Of a DNA stretch of 64,000 bases, positions 27,901 through 37,000 are shown piece by piece; the first letter of the stretch is position 1, and every line of letters starts with the position of its first letter. This DNA is from Shinella sp. WSJ-2 (GTDB lineage Bacteria > Pseudomonadota > Alphaproteobacteria > Rhizobiales > Rhizobiaceae). A program made the position numbers and the translations under genes. The notes below the pieces were generated by a model. The model saw nothing but the letters and a program-made list of their open reading frames with translations, did not search any database and was not told where the DNA came from. The stretch lies in assembly GCF_003432075.1 (NCBI RefSeq), contig NZ_QWBU01000008.1, positions 124,001-188,000 of the forward strand, written 5' to 3'.

Positions 27901-28745
27901 AGCTGAAGGGCGTCCATCCGAAAATCCTCGACGACGAAAAGCAGGGCGCCGCCGCCCGCCAGCTTTTTGCCGATGCACAGGCCATGCTGGAAAAGATCAT
28001 TTCGGAAAAATGGTTCACGCCCAAGGCCGTTGTCGGCTTCTGGCCGGCCGGCAGCGTGGGTGACGACATCAGGCTCTTCGCCGACGAGGCGCGCGACACG
28101 GATCTCGCCACCTTCTTCACCCTGCGCCAGCAGCTCTCAAAGCGCGACGGCCGGCCGAACGTGGCTCTTTCGGATTTCGTCGCCCCCGTCAGCAGCGGCA
28201 AACAGGATTATCTCGGTGGCTTCGTCGTGACGGCCGGCATCGGCGAGATCGCCATTGCCGAGCGCTTCGAGCGGGCGAACGACGACTACAACTCGATCCT
28301 CGTCAAGGCGCTCGCCGACCGTTTTGCCGAGGCCTTTGCGGAGCGCATGCACGAAGTTGTGCGCAAGGAGCTCTGGGGCTATGCACCGGACGAAACCTTC
28401 ACCCCGACCGACCTGATCGGCGAGCCCTATGCCGGCATCCGTCCCGCACCCGGCTATCCCGCCCAGCCAGACCATACGGAAAAGACGACGCTCTTCCGCC
28501 TGCTCGATGCGGAAAGGGAGATCGGCGTGACGCTGACCGAGAGCTTTGCCATGTGGCCGGGCTCCTCTGTCTCCGGCCTCTACCTCGCCTCGCCCGAGAG
28601 CTACTATTTCGGCGTTGCCAAGGTGGAGCGCGACCAGGTGGAGGACTATGCGCGGCGCAAGGGCATGGCGGTCGGCGAGGTCGAGCGCTGGCTGGGGCCG
28701 GTGCTCAACTACATACCGGCGACCGCGCGGGAAAACGCGGCCTGA
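24954..28745 (+). CDS. metH: Cobalamin-dependent methionine synthase
   Basis: Transfers the methyl group of 5-methyltetrahydrofolate to homocysteine through methylcobalamin. All four modules are present in 1263 residues: the homocysteine domain with zinc ligands in NCALGANAM (about 263) and GGCCGS (about 325); the pterin domain ([20 protein letters not shown]); the cap and B12 domains with the cobalt-ligand motif DVHDIGKN near 783 and [13 protein letters not shown]; and the reactivation domain with SAM-binding [18 protein letters not shown] 24954 follows GGAGGG with normal spacing; a TTG at 24930 lies inside the hairpin and is unlikely. metF is not in the window. The gene ends 4 bp before the tail of the YeiH gene on the other strand. 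Confidence 0.97.
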   Translation: MAISHLDDLFGPEQPKRDGAEIRAALEAAARERILVLDGAMGTEIQTLKLVEDDFRGDRFGDCACHQQGNNDLLTLTQPGAIEDIHYRYALAGADILETNTFSSTTIAQADYGMEHMVYELNRDGARLARRAGLRAQEKDGKRRFVAGALGPTNRTASISPDVNNPGYRAVSFDDLRIAYAGQLRGIIDGGADIILIETIFDTLNAKAAIFATREVFEEKGIDLPVMISGTITDLSGRTLSGQTPEAFWNSVRHANPFSIGLNCALGANAMRAHLAEISSVADTFVCAYPNAGLPNAFGQYDETPDEMAAQIEGFMRDGLVNIVGGCCGSTPDHIRTIAAAAARHKPRAIPDIPRHMRLSGLEPFTLTEAIPFVNVGERTNVTGSAKFRKLITAGDYAAALDVARDQVANGAQIIDINMDEGLIDSGKAMVEYLNLIAAEPDIARVPVMIDSSKWEVIEAGLKCVQGKPLVNSISLKEGEEAFLHHAKLVRAYGAAVVVMAFDEKGQADTKVRKVEICTRAYKLLTEVAGLAPEDIVFDPNIFAVATGIEEHDNYGVDFIEATAEITATLPHAHISGGVSNLSFSFRGNEPVREAMHAVFLYHAIQAGMDMGIVNAGQLAVYDTIEPELREACEDVVLNRVPKAGGTATERLLDIAERFKGAAGKEARERDLAWREWPVEKRLEHALVNGITEFVEQDTEEARQNVERPLHVIEGPLMAGMNVVGDLFGTGKMFLPQVVKSARVMKQAVAVLLPYMEAEKLANGGSGERQSAGKILMATVKGDVHDIGKNIVGVVLACNNYEIIDLGVMVPATKILETAKAEKVDIIGLSGLITPSLDEMVHVAAEMEREGFDIPLLIGGATTSRVHTAVKIHPRYDRGQAVYVTDASRAVGVVGSLLSPEMKPGYVETLKAEYRKVADAHARSEAEKQRLPLAKARENAFRADWSAYRPKTPSFLGTRVWQDWDLADLARYIDWTPFFQTWELKGVHPKILDDEKQGAAARQLFADAQAMLEKIISEKWFTPKAVVGFWPAGSVGDDIRLFADEARDTDLATFFTLRQQLSKRDGRPNVALSDFVAPVSSGKQDYLGGFVVTAGIGEIAIAERFERANDDYNSILVKALADRFAEAFAERMHEVVRKELWGYAPDETFTPTDLIGEPYAGIRPAPGYPAQPDHTEKTTLFRLLDAEREIGVTLTESFAMWPGSSVSGLYLASPESYYFGVAKVERDQVEDYARRKGMAVGEVERWLGPVLNYIPATARENAA

Positions 28746-28749
28746 GACT

Positions 28750-29784
28750 TCAGGCCGTCGCAAGGTTGAGCAGCAGCACCATGGCATAGCTTGCCGCCAC
28801 CAGCACACCGAGCGACAGCACGACTGCGACTGTCACCCGCGGCCCCGCGTGCATCACCCTGCGTAGGTCGATACCGAGGCCAAGGGCTGCCATCGACAAA
28901 ATCGTCAGCCCCGTGGCCACACCGTTCATGCGGGCGGCCAAGGCGGCATCGACGAGGCCAGTGCTGCGCGCAACGAGCAGCGCGAGAAAGCCGAGGATGA
29001 ACCAGGGCACCATCCGGTGCAGCGCCGGGCGTTCGCCCCGCGCCTTGCCCGAGACGAGCGACAAGAGGAAAATCACGGGGCCGAGCATCAGCACCCGCAC
29101 CAGCTTGACAAAGGTGCCGACCTGGATGCTCAGCGCAGAAACCGGTGCGGTGGCGGCAAGCACCTGCGGCACCGCATAGACCGTCATGCCCGCCATCACG
29201 CCATAGCCCGTCGCCGAAAGCCCGAGCAGCGGCACCAATGCCGGCAGAGCAAGCACGGTCAGCATGCCGAGAACCGCGGTGAAGGCGATGGAGGAGGCGA
29301 CATCCTCCGCATCCGCCCGGATGACCGGCGCGGTCGCCGCGATCGCCGAATTGCCGCAGATCGAGTTGCCGCAGGCGATGAGCAGCGCGACGGGGCGCGA
29401 TAACCCAAGCCCACGGCCGATCGCATAGCTTGCGCTGAGGGCGATGCCCACCACAACCGCAATGGCCGCGATCAGCGGCAGGCCCATCTCCGTCACCGCT
29501 GCAGCACTCACGCTTGCACCCAGCAGCACGATGGCAATCTCCAGGAAATACTTTGCCGAAAAGGCAATGCCGGGGTCGAACAGGGCAGGCCGGCGCAGCG
29601 CGAGACGGCAGAGCGCACCGATCAGGATTGCCAGCACCAGCGCCTCGACCCAGGCGCCACCCGTCAGCCATCGTTCCAGCTGCTCGGCGCAGAATGCGAG
29701 GCCGGAGACCAAGGCCGAGAGCAGCACGCCCGGAAACAGGGATGCGTTTCCAAAATTCCTGCGATTCTTGATCAAATTTTCCAT
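28750..29784 (-). CDS. YeiH family (UPF0324) putative sulfate exporter
   Basis: Inner-membrane protein of 344 residues with about ten hydrophobic segments. The family core is easy to see: PGIAFSAKYFLEIAIVLLGASVS, then GRGLGLSRPVALLIACGNSICGNSAIAATAPVI with the conserved GNSICGNSAI turn, AVPQVLAATAPVS, and LSMAALGLGIDLRR near the end. YeiH proteins are annotated as sulfate or sulfonate related transporters, with limited experimental support. ATG 29784 (MENLIKNRRNFG) is preferred; the frame is open to 29826. It is divergent from a LysR regulator, 78 bp away, the same arrangement as yeiE-yeiH in enterobacteria. Confidence 0.82.
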   Translation of the reverse strand: MENLIKNRRNFGNASLFPGVLLSALVSGLAFCAEQLERWLTGGAWVEALVLAILIGALCRLALRRPALFDPGIAFSAKYFLEIAIVLLGASVSAAAVTEMGLPLIAAIAVVVGIALSASYAIGRGLGLSRPVALLIACGNSICGNSAIAATAPVIRADAEDVASSIAFTAVLGMLTVLALPALVPLLGLSATGYGVMAGMTVYAVPQVLAATAPVSALSIQVGTFVKLVRVLMLGPVIFLLSLVSGKARGERPALHRMVPWFILGFLALLVARSTGLVDAALAARMNGVATGLTILSMAALGLGIDLRRVMHAGPRVTVAVVLSLGVLVAASYAMVLLLNLATA

Positions 29785-29810
29785 GCGCCAAAAGTGCGCT
29801 TGAAAATCCA

Positions 29811-29856
29811 TTCGATCCATCGGCAAATATCGGATGTTTCATTCGACTGGATCGAA
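29811..29856. promoter_or_regulatory. Inverted repeat between the YeiH gene and its LysR regulator
   Basis: Perfect 9-bp arms TTCGATCCA (29811-29819) and TGGATCGAA (29848-29856), 28 bases apart, filling most of the divergent promoter region. The spacing of about 37 bp between centres is four helical turns less a little, which suits a LysR tetramer; the assignment is inferred. Confidence 0.5.
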
Positions 29857-29862
29857 CAAATG

Positions 29863-30732
29863 ATGACGCTTGAGCAACTCCGCATTTTCATCGCCGTGGC
29901 CGAGCGCGAGCATCTGACGCAAGCGGCCGAAGCGCTCCATCTCACGCCCTCGGCCGTCAGCTCGGCGATCCGGGTGCTAGAGGAGCGCTACGGCATCGCG
30001 CTGTTCCACCGCACGGGGCGGCGGATCGAGTTGACGGAAACGGGCGCAGCCTTCCTGCCCGAGGCGAAGGCGACGCTGGCGCGGGCGGCGGGCGCGGACC
30101 TCTTCCTCACCGAGATCGGCGGCCTGAAGCGCGGCACGCTGACGCTGGCGGCCAGCCAGACCGTCGCCGGCTCCTGGCTGCCGCCCCGGCTGATGCGCTT
30201 CAAGGCGGACTATCCGGCCATCGATATCAGGCTCGGCGCCAGCAACACCGAGCAGGTGGCGGACGCTGTGCTGGAGGGGCAGGCGGAACTCGGCTTCGTC
30301 GAGGGTATAGTGGATCATCCAGTACTTGCCCAGCGCATCGTCGCCCATGACCGGGTGGTGATCGTCGCGCCGTCAGGCCATCCGCTCGCCGGCCGCCCGG
30401 CGGATGCGGCGATGCTCACCACAGCCCGCTGGGTGCTGCGCGAACCCGGCTCCGGCACCCGCAGCGCGCTGATCGCGACACTTGCCGGTCACGGCGTGAG
30501 GGAGGATGCACTGGATGTGGCGCTGTCGCTGCCCTCGAACGAGGCGGTGCGCAGCGCGGTGCTGAGCGGCGACGCGCTGACGGCGGTATCCTTTTCCGTT
30601 GTGACGGACGACATCGCCGCCGGCCGGCTCCTGCCCGTCGGTTTCGACCTGCCGGAACGGGCCTTTCGCTCGCTGCGGCACAAGGAGCGCTACCGCTCCA
30701 AGGCCGCCCTCGCCTTCGAGGCGATGCTCTAG
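29863..30732 (+). CDS. LysR family regulator, YeiE-like
   Basis: Regulator of 289 residues with an N-terminal winged helix-turn-helix (MTLEQLRIFIAVAEREHLTQAAEALHLTPSAVSSAIRVLE, shown in part) and a periplasmic-binding-type sensor domain (LTLAASQTVAGSWLPPRLMRF; GIVDHPVLAQRIVAHDRVVIVAP). The motif HLTQAAEALHLTPSAVS is typical of the CysB/YeiE side of the family. Two adjacent ATGs (29860, 29863) can start it; neither has a strong ribosome site. Divergent orientation from the YeiH gene suggests it controls that gene, probably in response to a sulfur compound. Confidence 0.83.
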   Translation: MTLEQLRIFIAVAEREHLTQAAEALHLTPSAVSSAIRVLEERYGIALFHRTGRRIELTETGAAFLPEAKATLARAAGADLFLTEIGGLKRGTLTLAASQTVAGSWLPPRLMRFKADYPAIDIRLGASNTEQVADAVLEGQAELGFVEGIVDHPVLAQRIVAHDRVVIVAPSGHPLAGRPADAAMLTTARWVLREPGSGTRSALIATLAGHGVREDALDVALSLPSNEAVRSAVLSGDALTAVSFSVVTDDIAAGRLLPVGFDLPERAFRSLRHKERYRSKAALAFEAML

Positions 30733-30759
30733 GATTTTGTTTTTACCGCACTATCCGAC

Positions 30760-30781
30760 GCCGAAGCGAACGCGCTTCGGC
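30760..30781. terminator. Hairpin between the convergent LysR gene and cobM
   Basis: Nine-base arms GCCGAAGCG and CGCTTCGGC with a 4-base loop. It is flanked by two copies of ATGCTCTAG (30724-30732 and 30788-30796), the first supplying the LysR stop and the second the cobM stop. A T-rich stretch (30735-30744) lies on the cobM side. Confidence 0.5.
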
Positions 30782-30791
30782 TGGAAATGCT

Positions 30792-31556
30792 CTAGAAACC
30801 GTCGCGGCCGCGGAAGCGGCGCTGGTAGGCGGGGTCGTAGAGCGAGCTTTCGCGAAAATCCTCTGCCGCCAGCGAGCGGCCGACGAAGATCAGCGCCGTG
30901 CGCTCGATCGGCTCCACCGCCACCTTCGCCGCGATATCGGCAAGCGTGCCGCGCACCACGCGCTCATCCGGCCAGGAAGCCTTGACGACGATCGCGACAG
31001 GGCAATCGGCGCCATAGAGCGGCGTGAGTTCCGTCACCACCTGATCGAGCGCATGGATGGCGAGGTGGATGGCGAGCGTCGCGCCCGTCGCGCCGAAGCC
31101 CTGCAGGGTCTCGCGGTTCGGCATGGGCGAGGCGCGGCCGGAGACGCGGGTGAGCACGAGGCTCTGCGCGACGGCGGGGATGGTGAGTTCGCGGCCGAGC
31201 GCCGAAGCCGCTGCCGCAAAGGAGGGCACGCCCGGCGTCATCGTGTAGGCGATGCCGTTCTTCTCCAGCCGGCGGATCTGCTCGGCAACGGCGCTCCAGA
31301 CCGAGAGATCGCCGGAATGCAGTCGCGCTACGTCCTCCCCCGCCGCGGCCGCCTTGACATATTCCGCCTCGATCTCGTCTAGCGACATCGGCGCCGTATC
31401 GATGATGCGCGCACCGGGCGGGCAATATTGCAGCAACTCCGGCGAGACGATCGAGCCGGCATAGAGGCAGACGGGGCATTTGCCTATGAGATCGCGGCCG
31501 CGCACGGTGATAAGGTCGGCAGCGCCGGGGCCTGCGCCGATGAAATGAACAGTCAT
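30792..31556 (-). CDS. cobM: Precorrin-4 C(11)-methyltransferase
   Basis: SAM-dependent methylation at C-11 of precorrin-4, giving precorrin-5, in the aerobic cobalamin pathway. The 254-residue product has the uroporphyrin/precorrin methyltransferase fold: [19 protein letters not shown] at the start, [24 protein letters not shown] with the HSGD loop, [15 protein letters not shown], and the C-terminal [13 protein letters not shown] 31556 overlaps the cobL stop as ATGA and has AAGGA upstream. It is the last gene of the minus-strand cob series. Confidence 0.94.
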   Translation of the reverse strand: MTVHFIGAGPGAADLITVRGRDLIGKCPVCLYAGSIVSPELLQYCPPGARIIDTAPMSLDEIEAEYVKAAAAGEDVARLHSGDLSVWSAVAEQIRRLEKNGIAYTMTPGVPSFAAAASALGRELTIPAVAQSLVLTRVSGRASPMPNRETLQGFGATGATLAIHLAIHALDQVVTELTPLYGADCPVAIVVKASWPDERVVRGTLADIAAKVAVEPIERTALIFVGRSLAAEDFRESSLYDPAYQRRFRGRDGF

Positions 31557-32830
31557 CTTTGATCCTTGGATATGTCGGCCGGCTTGACCCAGCTCCATTG
31601 TGTGACCGGCATGGCCGGCCGCCAGCCTGTCATCTGCCCAACGGGCGATGCGCGGGCGATATCGATGCGGGTGAGCGAACCGCCGAGCCGGGCATGGTGG
31701 GCGAGCAGCACCGCTTCCATCTCCGTCGTCACCGCATTGGCGACCAGCCGGCCGCCGGGTTTCAGGCCGGCCAACGCCACCTCCATCACCCCCGCCTCGC
31801 TGCCGCCGCCGCCGATGAAGATTGCATCAGGGGCGGCAAGACCTTCCAGTGCGCCGGGCGCGGTGCCCTCGACGACCACTAGGCTCGGTACGCCAAAAGT
31901 CTGCGCATTGCGCCGGATACGCGCTGCGCGCTCGCCATGACCTTCGATGGCGATGGCCCGGAGCGACGGGTCTGCCAACATCCATTCGATGCCGATGGAG
32001 CCAGAACCGCCGCCGACATCCCACAGAAGCTCACCGCGCTTCGGCGCCAAGGCCGAAAGCGTCAAAGCGCGCACCTCGCGCTTGGTGATCTGCCCGTCAT
32101 GGTCGAACAGCGCGTCATCGAGACCCGGCGTGAAGGCGAGCACGCGCGCCGCGCTGTCGGCCGAAACCTCCACCGCGCAGACATTCAGCATATCGGCATC
32201 GGCAAGCGCGAAACTTCGCGCCTGATGGCGGCTCACCCGCTCGCGCGCGCCGCCGAGTGCTTCGAGAACCGTGAGCGCCGAGCCGCCGAAACCGCTTTCG
32301 GAGAGCAGCGCCGCCAGCGCCGCCGGACCGTCGCTGTCCGAGGTCAGTGCGAGGATACGGCTGCCGGGATGCAAATGCGGGCGGATGAGATCGAGCGGAC
32401 GGCCATGCAAGGAAACGCAGACCGTATCCTGCAAGGCCCAGCCCATGCGCGAGGCCGCGAGGCTGAACGAAGAGGGCGCCGGGAAGACCTGCATTTCGGC
32501 GCGTGCAATGCGCCGCGAGAGCGTGACGCCGACGCCGTAGAAGAAGGGATCGCCCGAGGCGAGCACCACCACCGGCCGCCCCCGCGCGGCAAGCACGGCC
32601 TCGACGGAGCGCTCGAAGGGGCTGAGCCAGCCCTGACGCTCGCCGTGGATGGCGGCGTCCGCAAGTTCCAGATGCCGCGCGCCGCCGAAGACGATCTCGG
32701 CGCGGCCTATCGCGGCCTTGGCCTCGTCACCGAGACCGGCTAGACCGTCCTCGCCGATCCCGATGATGGAAAGCCACGGGGCGGCGGAGACAAGGGATCG
32801 ATCAGGCGTGGACAAGCGACGCATCCTCAT
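31553..32830 (-). CDS. cobL: Precorrin-6Y C5,15-methyltransferase (decarboxylating)
   Basis: Fusion of CbiE-like and CbiT-like halves that methylates C-5 and C-15 and decarboxylates the acetate side chain at C-12. In 425 residues the N-terminal half has [18 protein letters not shown] and [15 protein letters not shown], and the C-terminal half has the Rossmann SAM site [17 protein letters not shown] and [17 protein letters not shown]. The start is uncertain: ATGs at 32830 and 32824 and a TTG at 32815 (with GAGG 9 bases before it) are all possible. Any of them makes the 5' end overlap that of cobK, which reads the other way. Its promoter must therefore lie inside cobK, or it depends on read-through from cobF-J. 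Confidence 0.93.
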   Translation of the reverse strand: MRMRRLSTPDRSLVSAAPWLSIIGIGEDGLAGLGDEAKAAIGRAEIVFGGARHLELADAAIHGERQGWLSPFERSVEAVLAARGRPVVVLASGDPFFYGVGVTLSRRIARAEMQVFPAPSSFSLAASRMGWALQDTVCVSLHGRPLDLIRPHLHPGSRILALTSDSDGPAALAALLSESGFGGSALTVLEALGGARERVSRHQARSFALADADMLNVCAVEVSADSAARVLAFTPGLDDALFDHDGQITKREVRALTLSALAPKRGELLWDVGGGSGSIGIEWMLADPSLRAIAIEGHGERAARIRRNAQTFGVPSLVVVEGTAPGALEGLAAPDAIFIGGGGSEAGVMEVALAGLKPGGRLVANAVTTEMEAVLLAHHARLGGSLTRIDIARASPVGQMTGWRPAMPVTQWSWVKPADISKDQR

Positions 32831-33578
32831 TCTGGGCGGCACGACGGAGGCGCGCGATCTGGCCGGTCGCCTTGCCGAACGGACCGAGCTTGCCGTCACG
32901 CTGTCGCTCGCCGGCCGCACGCTCGATCCCGCCCCGCAGCCTGTGCCAGTGCGTACGGGTGGTTTCGGCGGTGCCGAAGGGCTTGCCGCCTATCTTGGAT
33001 CGCACGCGATCGATCTCCTGATCGACGCCACGCATCCCTTCGCCAAGCAGATTTCCGCCAATGCCCGCGCGGCCAGCGGTATCACCGGCATCCCGCTGCT
33101 GCGGCTGGAGCGGCTTGGCTGGGAAGAGGTTTCCGGCGACTGCTGGACGCGCGTCGCCTCGGTCGCCGATGCGGTGGTCGCCCTTGGTGAAGCACCACGC
33201 CGCGTTTTCCTCGCCATCGGCCGGCAGGAGGCGAAGGCTTTCGATGCGGCCCCGCAGCATCACTATCTCGTGCGCAGTGTCGATCCCGTCGATCCGCCGC
33301 TCACCGCCCCTGATGTCGAATACCTGCTCGCCCGCGGCCCCTTCGCCGTCGAAGACGAGATCGCCTTGCTGCGCGCCAACAGGATCGACGTTGTCATCAG
33401 CAAGAATTCCGGTGGTGAAGCCACCTATGGCAAAATCGCTGCCGCACGCAGTCTCGGCCTTCCGGTCGTGCTCATCGAGCGATCGGCGGTCGCGGACGAC
33501 CACCGCGCCGAAACGGTCGAGGATGCGATGCGGCTCGCCGATCATCTGCTCGCGTCCTTCAGGAAACGCGGCGTATAG
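32808..33578 (+). CDS. cobK: Precorrin-6A reductase
   Basis: NADPH-dependent reduction of precorrin-6A to dihydro-precorrin-6. The 256-residue protein shows [22 protein letters not shown] (nucleotide fold), TGGFGG, LLIDATHPFAKQISANA with the family DATHPFA motif, RVFLAIGRQE, and VISKNSGGEATYGKI near the C-terminus. The start is GTG 32808. It is the only cob gene on the plus strand: its 5' end overlaps cobL by up to 23 bp head to head, and its last 37 bp overlap the end of cobJ. It is flanked on both sides by minus-strand cob genes and needs its own promoter inside cobL. Confidence 0.94.
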   Translation: MDKRRILILGGTTEARDLAGRLAERTELAVTLSLAGRTLDPAPQPVPVRTGGFGGAEGLAAYLGSHAIDLLIDATHPFAKQISANARAASGITGIPLLRLERLGWEEVSGDCWTRVASVADAVVALGEAPRRVFLAIGRQEAKAFDAAPQHHYLVRSVDPVDPPLTAPDVEYLLARGPFAVEDEIALLRANRIDVVISKNSGGEATYGKIAAARSLGLPVVLIERSAVADDHRAETVEDAMRLADHLLASFRKRGV

Positions 33579-34306
33579 ACGAGATCGGCCAAGCCGGGGC
33601 GTGCGATGATACGGGTTTCCGGCGAACCGATGACGACGCAGGTCGCCATGTCGGCGCGCTCGGCTTCGGCCTCGCCCAACGGCATGACCAGCATGCGCTC
33701 ATCCGGCCGGCCGGCGGCGCGGCCGAAAATGACGGGCGTCGAAGCCGGCAAGGTCTCGCGCAGGATCTCGAAGGCCCGGCCGAGCTGCCAGGGCCGCGCC
33801 TTGCTGATCGGGTTATAGAGCGCGATCACCAGGCCCGCCTCGGACACCAGACGCAGACGCTTTTCGATGATGTCCCAGGGTTTCAGATTGTCCGACAGCG
33901 AGATGGCGCAGAAATCATGGCCGAGCGGCGCGCCGATGCGGGCGGCGACGGCGAGCATCGCGGTGACACCCGGCACGACCGTCAGATCGACCGATTTCCA
34001 CTCCTCCGGTCCCGCATCGATGGCCTCGCAGACCGCGGCCGCCATGGCGAAGACACCGGGATCGCCGCCCGAGACGACGCAGACGTCGACGCCTTCGGCG
34101 GCCCGCGTCAGAGCTGCCTGCGCACGGTTCAGTTCCTCGCGGTTGTCGGAGGCGACCTTGATCTGGTCCGGCCGAAGGTTCAGCCGGTCGATATAGGGAA
34201 AGTAACCGAAGAACTCGGTCGATGCGGCGACGGCAGCAAGCGCTTCCGGCGTCAGCTGGTCCGGATTGCCGGGACCGGTGCCGATGACGAATAGTTTGCC
34301 GGTCAT
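33542..34306 (-). CDS. cobJ: Precorrin-3B C(17)-methyltransferase
   Basis: Catalyses C-17 methylation with ring contraction, giving precorrin-4. The 254 residues start MTGKLFVIGTGPGNPDQLTPEA and include EFFGYFPYIDRL, SDNREELNRA, VVSGGDPGVFAMAAAV, VPGVTAMLAVAARIGAPLGHDFCAISLSDNLKPW and ALYNPISKARPWQ, all standard for CobJ/CbiH. ATG 34306 overlaps the cobI stop as ATGA. The 3' end overlaps that of cobK by 37 bp. Confidence 0.95.
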   Translation of the reverse strand: MTGKLFVIGTGPGNPDQLTPEALAAVAASTEFFGYFPYIDRLNLRPDQIKVASDNREELNRAQAALTRAAEGVDVCVVSGGDPGVFAMAAAVCEAIDAGPEEWKSVDLTVVPGVTAMLAVAARIGAPLGHDFCAISLSDNLKPWDIIEKRLRLVSEAGLVIALYNPISKARPWQLGRAFEILRETLPASTPVIFGRAAGRPDERMLVMPLGEAEAERADMATCVVIGSPETRIIARPGLADLVYTPRFLKDASR

Positions 34307-35037
34307 GCCCGCGCGCTCCAGCCCGGCACGAGCACCAGCGAGAAATAGGGCGCGGTATCGTCGAGTTTTTCCGAGAGCCGCATGGATTTGCTCGTCGCCA
34401 TGGTGCCGCGCTCGACATAGACCGCCTCACCGAGGCGACCGGCCAGCGAAAGCGCGCGGCGGATCTTCGGCAGATTACGGCCGACCTTCATGATGACGGC
34501 GGCCTCGGTATCGCCAAGCCGGCGCGACAGCTCTTCCTCGCGCATCGTGCCCGGCAGCACGGAGAGCACGTCATCGCCCTGCACGATGGGCAGGCCCGAC
34601 AGCGACCAGCAGCCGGACATGGCGGTGATGCCGGGAATGACCTCGGTCGGGAAGCGGTCTGCCAGACGCACATGCAGATGCATGTAGGAGCCGTAGAACA
34701 TCGGATCGCCCTCCGACAGGATCGCGACCGTGCGGCCGGCGGCAAGATGCTCCGCAACGGCCGCGGCGGAGGCATCGTAGAAGGCCGTGATCTGGCTCTT
34801 GTAGTCGTCGTGATCCTTGTCGATTTCCGTCGTCACCGGATAGTAGAGCGGCAGCTCCACCATGCTGGGCTTCAGCAGGCCTTCGACGATCGCCCGGCCA
34901 TTGCCCGAGCGGCCGGCCTTGGCGAAATAGGCAAGCACATCGGCCTCGCCGATCGCCCGCACCGCCTTGAGGGTCAGAAGCTCTGGATCGCCCGGCCCCG
35001 TGCCCACGCCGTAAAGTCGTCCTGTCGTCATCGTCAT
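34303..35037 (-). CDS. cobI: Precorrin-2 C(20)-methyltransferase
   Basis: First committed methylation of the corrin branch, converting precorrin-2 to precorrin-3A with SAM. The 244-residue protein begins MTMTTGRLYGVGTGPGDPELLTLKA and shows ILSEGDPMFYGSYMHLH and VIPGITAMSGCWSLSGLPIVQGDDVLSVLPG, characteristic of CobI/CbiL. ATG 35037 overlaps the cobH stop as ATGA; a second ATG at 35031 is possible. The frame is open much further upstream, but that part is cobH in another frame. Confidence 0.95.
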   Translation of the reverse strand: MTMTTGRLYGVGTGPGDPELLTLKAVRAIGEADVLAYFAKAGRSGNGRAIVEGLLKPSMVELPLYYPVTTEIDKDHDDYKSQITAFYDASAAAVAEHLAAGRTVAILSEGDPMFYGSYMHLHVRLADRFPTEVIPGITAMSGCWSLSGLPIVQGDDVLSVLPGTMREEELSRRLGDTEAAVIMKVGRNLPKIRRALSLAGRLGEAVYVERGTMATSKSMRLSEKLDDTAPYFSLVLVPGWSARA

Positions 35038-35666
35038 ACTCCCGGCCGTGCGAGCGAATTGAGGGCGGCGGCCGTCATGGCGCTGCCGCCGAGGCGGCCG
35101 CGCACGATGGCGAAGGGCACGCCGTAGGAATTGCCCGCCAGCGCATCCTTGGATTCCGCCGCCCCGACGAAGCCGACGGGCATGCCGAGGATCGCCGCCG
35201 GTTTCGGCGCCCCGTCGCGCAGGAGTTCGAGCAGGTAGAACAGCGCGGTCGGCGCATTGCCGATGGCGACAACGGAGCCGGCCATGCGCTCGAGCCACAG
35301 GCGGATGGCGGCGGCCGAGCGGGTATTGTCGATCTCCTTGGCAATGTCGGGCGTGCGCGGATCGCGCAGCGTGCAGATGACATCGTTATTGGCCGGCAGG
35401 CGGGCGGCGGTGACGCCGCGCGCCACCATTTCGGCATCGCAGAAGATCGGCGCACCGGCCTGAAGGGCGGCGCGCGCCGAGGAGACGAAATCCGGCGAGA
35501 AGACGAAATGCGCTGCGGCCTCGACGAGACCGGCGGCATGGATCATGCGCACGGCGACATCCGCCTCTTCTTCAGAGAAGCGCGAAAGGTCGGCTTCGGC
35601 GCGAATGATCGCGAAGGATTTTTCATAGATGGCCGTGCCATCCTTGATGTAGTCGTAATCGGTCAT
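35034..35666 (-). CDS. cobH: Precorrin-8X methylmutase
   Basis: Moves the methyl group from C-11 to C-12 to give hydrogenobyrinic acid. The 210 residues contain RMIHAAGLVEAA with the catalytic His, IFCDAEMVARGV, ANNDVICTL, GSVVAIGNAPTALFYLLELL and AAILGMPVGFVGAAESKDAL. The product is close to the family length. ATG 35666 overlaps the cobG stop as ATGA, so translation is probably coupled along cobG-H-I-J. Confidence 0.95.
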   Translation of the reverse strand: MTDYDYIKDGTAIYEKSFAIIRAEADLSRFSEEEADVAVRMIHAAGLVEAAAHFVFSPDFVSSARAALQAGAPIFCDAEMVARGVTAARLPANNDVICTLRDPRTPDIAKEIDNTRSAAAIRLWLERMAGSVVAIGNAPTALFYLLELLRDGAPKPAAILGMPVGFVGAAESKDALAGNSYGVPFAIVRGRLGGSAMTAAALNSLARPGV

Positions 35667-37000
35667 TGTTGGCCTTGATATGCGGAAACGAAAAGGGCGG
35701 GCGCGGTGCGGTCGATCAGGCTTTTCGCCGTTTCCCGGTTGTTACGGCGATTGCGCGAGAGGGCACCGAGACGCTGGATCGCCGGCACGAGGCCGTCGGC
35801 GGGAACGGTCACCAGCGCCGGGTCGGATGCCTTGCCGTTGACGACAAGGCCGACCCCATCGGCCGTACCGCACAGCGTGACGGCGGCGCGCGCCGGATGG
35901 GCGCAGCCTTTGGGGCAGCCGGAAACATGCACGTCGACGGTGCCGTCGAGCCATTCGGCCGCATGCGCGACAAGCGCATCGGCGGCGGCATGGGTATCGA
36001 AGCTGGCGGAAGCGCAACCGGCGGCACCGGCGCAGACCGAAATGGAGCGGCCGGGCGCCCTGTTCGTGCACCAGAAACCTTCGCGCTGCGCCGCGTCCTG
36101 CGCGGCAGCGAGCGCAGCCTCGGACAGGCCGCGCACCAGCAGCGTGCGGTGCGGCGCAAGGCGAAACTCCGTGGCACCACAGGACGAGAGGCTGCGCACG
36201 AGGGCAGCAAGACGATCAGCATGCATCTGACCATAGGCCGGGGAAACACCGAGAACGGGCGCACCGTCGATACGGTGGACGCCAATCGGATGGGTCGGGA
36301 TGATGCCGGCAAGCGGTAAAGCTGGCATATTGAAGCGCGCCACCAGCGCTTCGGCATCGAGGTCGCGGCCACGGGTGCCCGCACCGGCCGCAGCCAGCGC
36401 CGCCACGACCGTCATCGCGCCTTCAACCACCGTTTCGGACGATAGCAAAGCGATAGGCTGCGCCGTTTCCCGGTCACCGCCAGCCGACAGGCGCCAGGCC
36501 ACCGCATCGTTCGTCTCGACGGCATCGAGCCTGATATCTGCAACCATATCGGCAAGCGACAGCACGCCGCCGCCATCGACGACGATGGCAAGTTTTGGCG
36601 CAAGCGTCAGCGCGACGTCTGCGATAACATTGCGCAAGGCATCGGCAATCGGCGTGGCGTCGGCAATCTCGGAGGGATCGATGCCTGAAAGCGCCGGCGT
36701 TTCGATGGCGACGCCGGTCTGGGGCACGATGCCGGCGGCCTCTAGTCCCTCAGCAAGACGCGGCACGGTCCCCAGGGTCAGGCCGCGCAGCTGGATGTTG
36801 CCGCGCGCCGTGATTTCGATGAGGCCGTTGCCGGTTTCGCGGGCAAGATCGGAAAGCGCGAGAAGATCATCCGCCGTCAGCGCTACCGCAACCGGACGCA
36901 GGCGCACGAGAAAACCGTCGCCGGTGCGCATGGGCGTAGCGAGTGACGGGCAGGCGCCACGCCGTAGGGTGCCGGGATCGCAGGCGAGCACCGTGGTCAT
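35663..37000 (-). CDS. cobG: Precorrin-3B synthase (oxygen-dependent, Fe-S)
   Basis: Mono-oxygenase that hydroxylates precorrin-3A using O2 and a 4Fe-4S centre; its presence marks the aerobic cobalamin route. The 445-residue product resembles sulfite/nitrite reductases: an N-terminal ferredoxin-like repeat with LIEITARGNIQLRGL, a second repeat with EFRLAPHRTLLVRGL, and the cluster ligands in CAGAAGCASA and VSGCPKGCAHPARA. ATG 37000 overlaps the cobF stop as ATGA. The frame is open to 37333 within cobF, which is a shadow. Confidence 0.93.
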   Translation of the reverse strand: MTTVLACDPGTLRRGACPSLATPMRTGDGFLVRLRPVAVALTADDLLALSDLARETGNGLIEITARGNIQLRGLTLGTVPRLAEGLEAAGIVPQTGVAIETPALSGIDPSEIADATPIADALRNVIADVALTLAPKLAIVVDGGGVLSLADMVADIRLDAVETNDAVAWRLSAGGDRETAQPIALLSSETVVEGAMTVVAALAAAGAGTRGRDLDAEALVARFNMPALPLAGIIPTHPIGVHRIDGAPVLGVSPAYGQMHADRLAALVRSLSSCGATEFRLAPHRTLLVRGLSEAALAAAQDAAQREGFWCTNRAPGRSISVCAGAAGCASASFDTHAAADALVAHAAEWLDGTVDVHVSGCPKGCAHPARAAVTLCGTADGVGLVVNGKASDPALVTVPADGLVPAIQRLGALSRNRRNNRETAKSLIDRTAPALFVSAYQGQQ

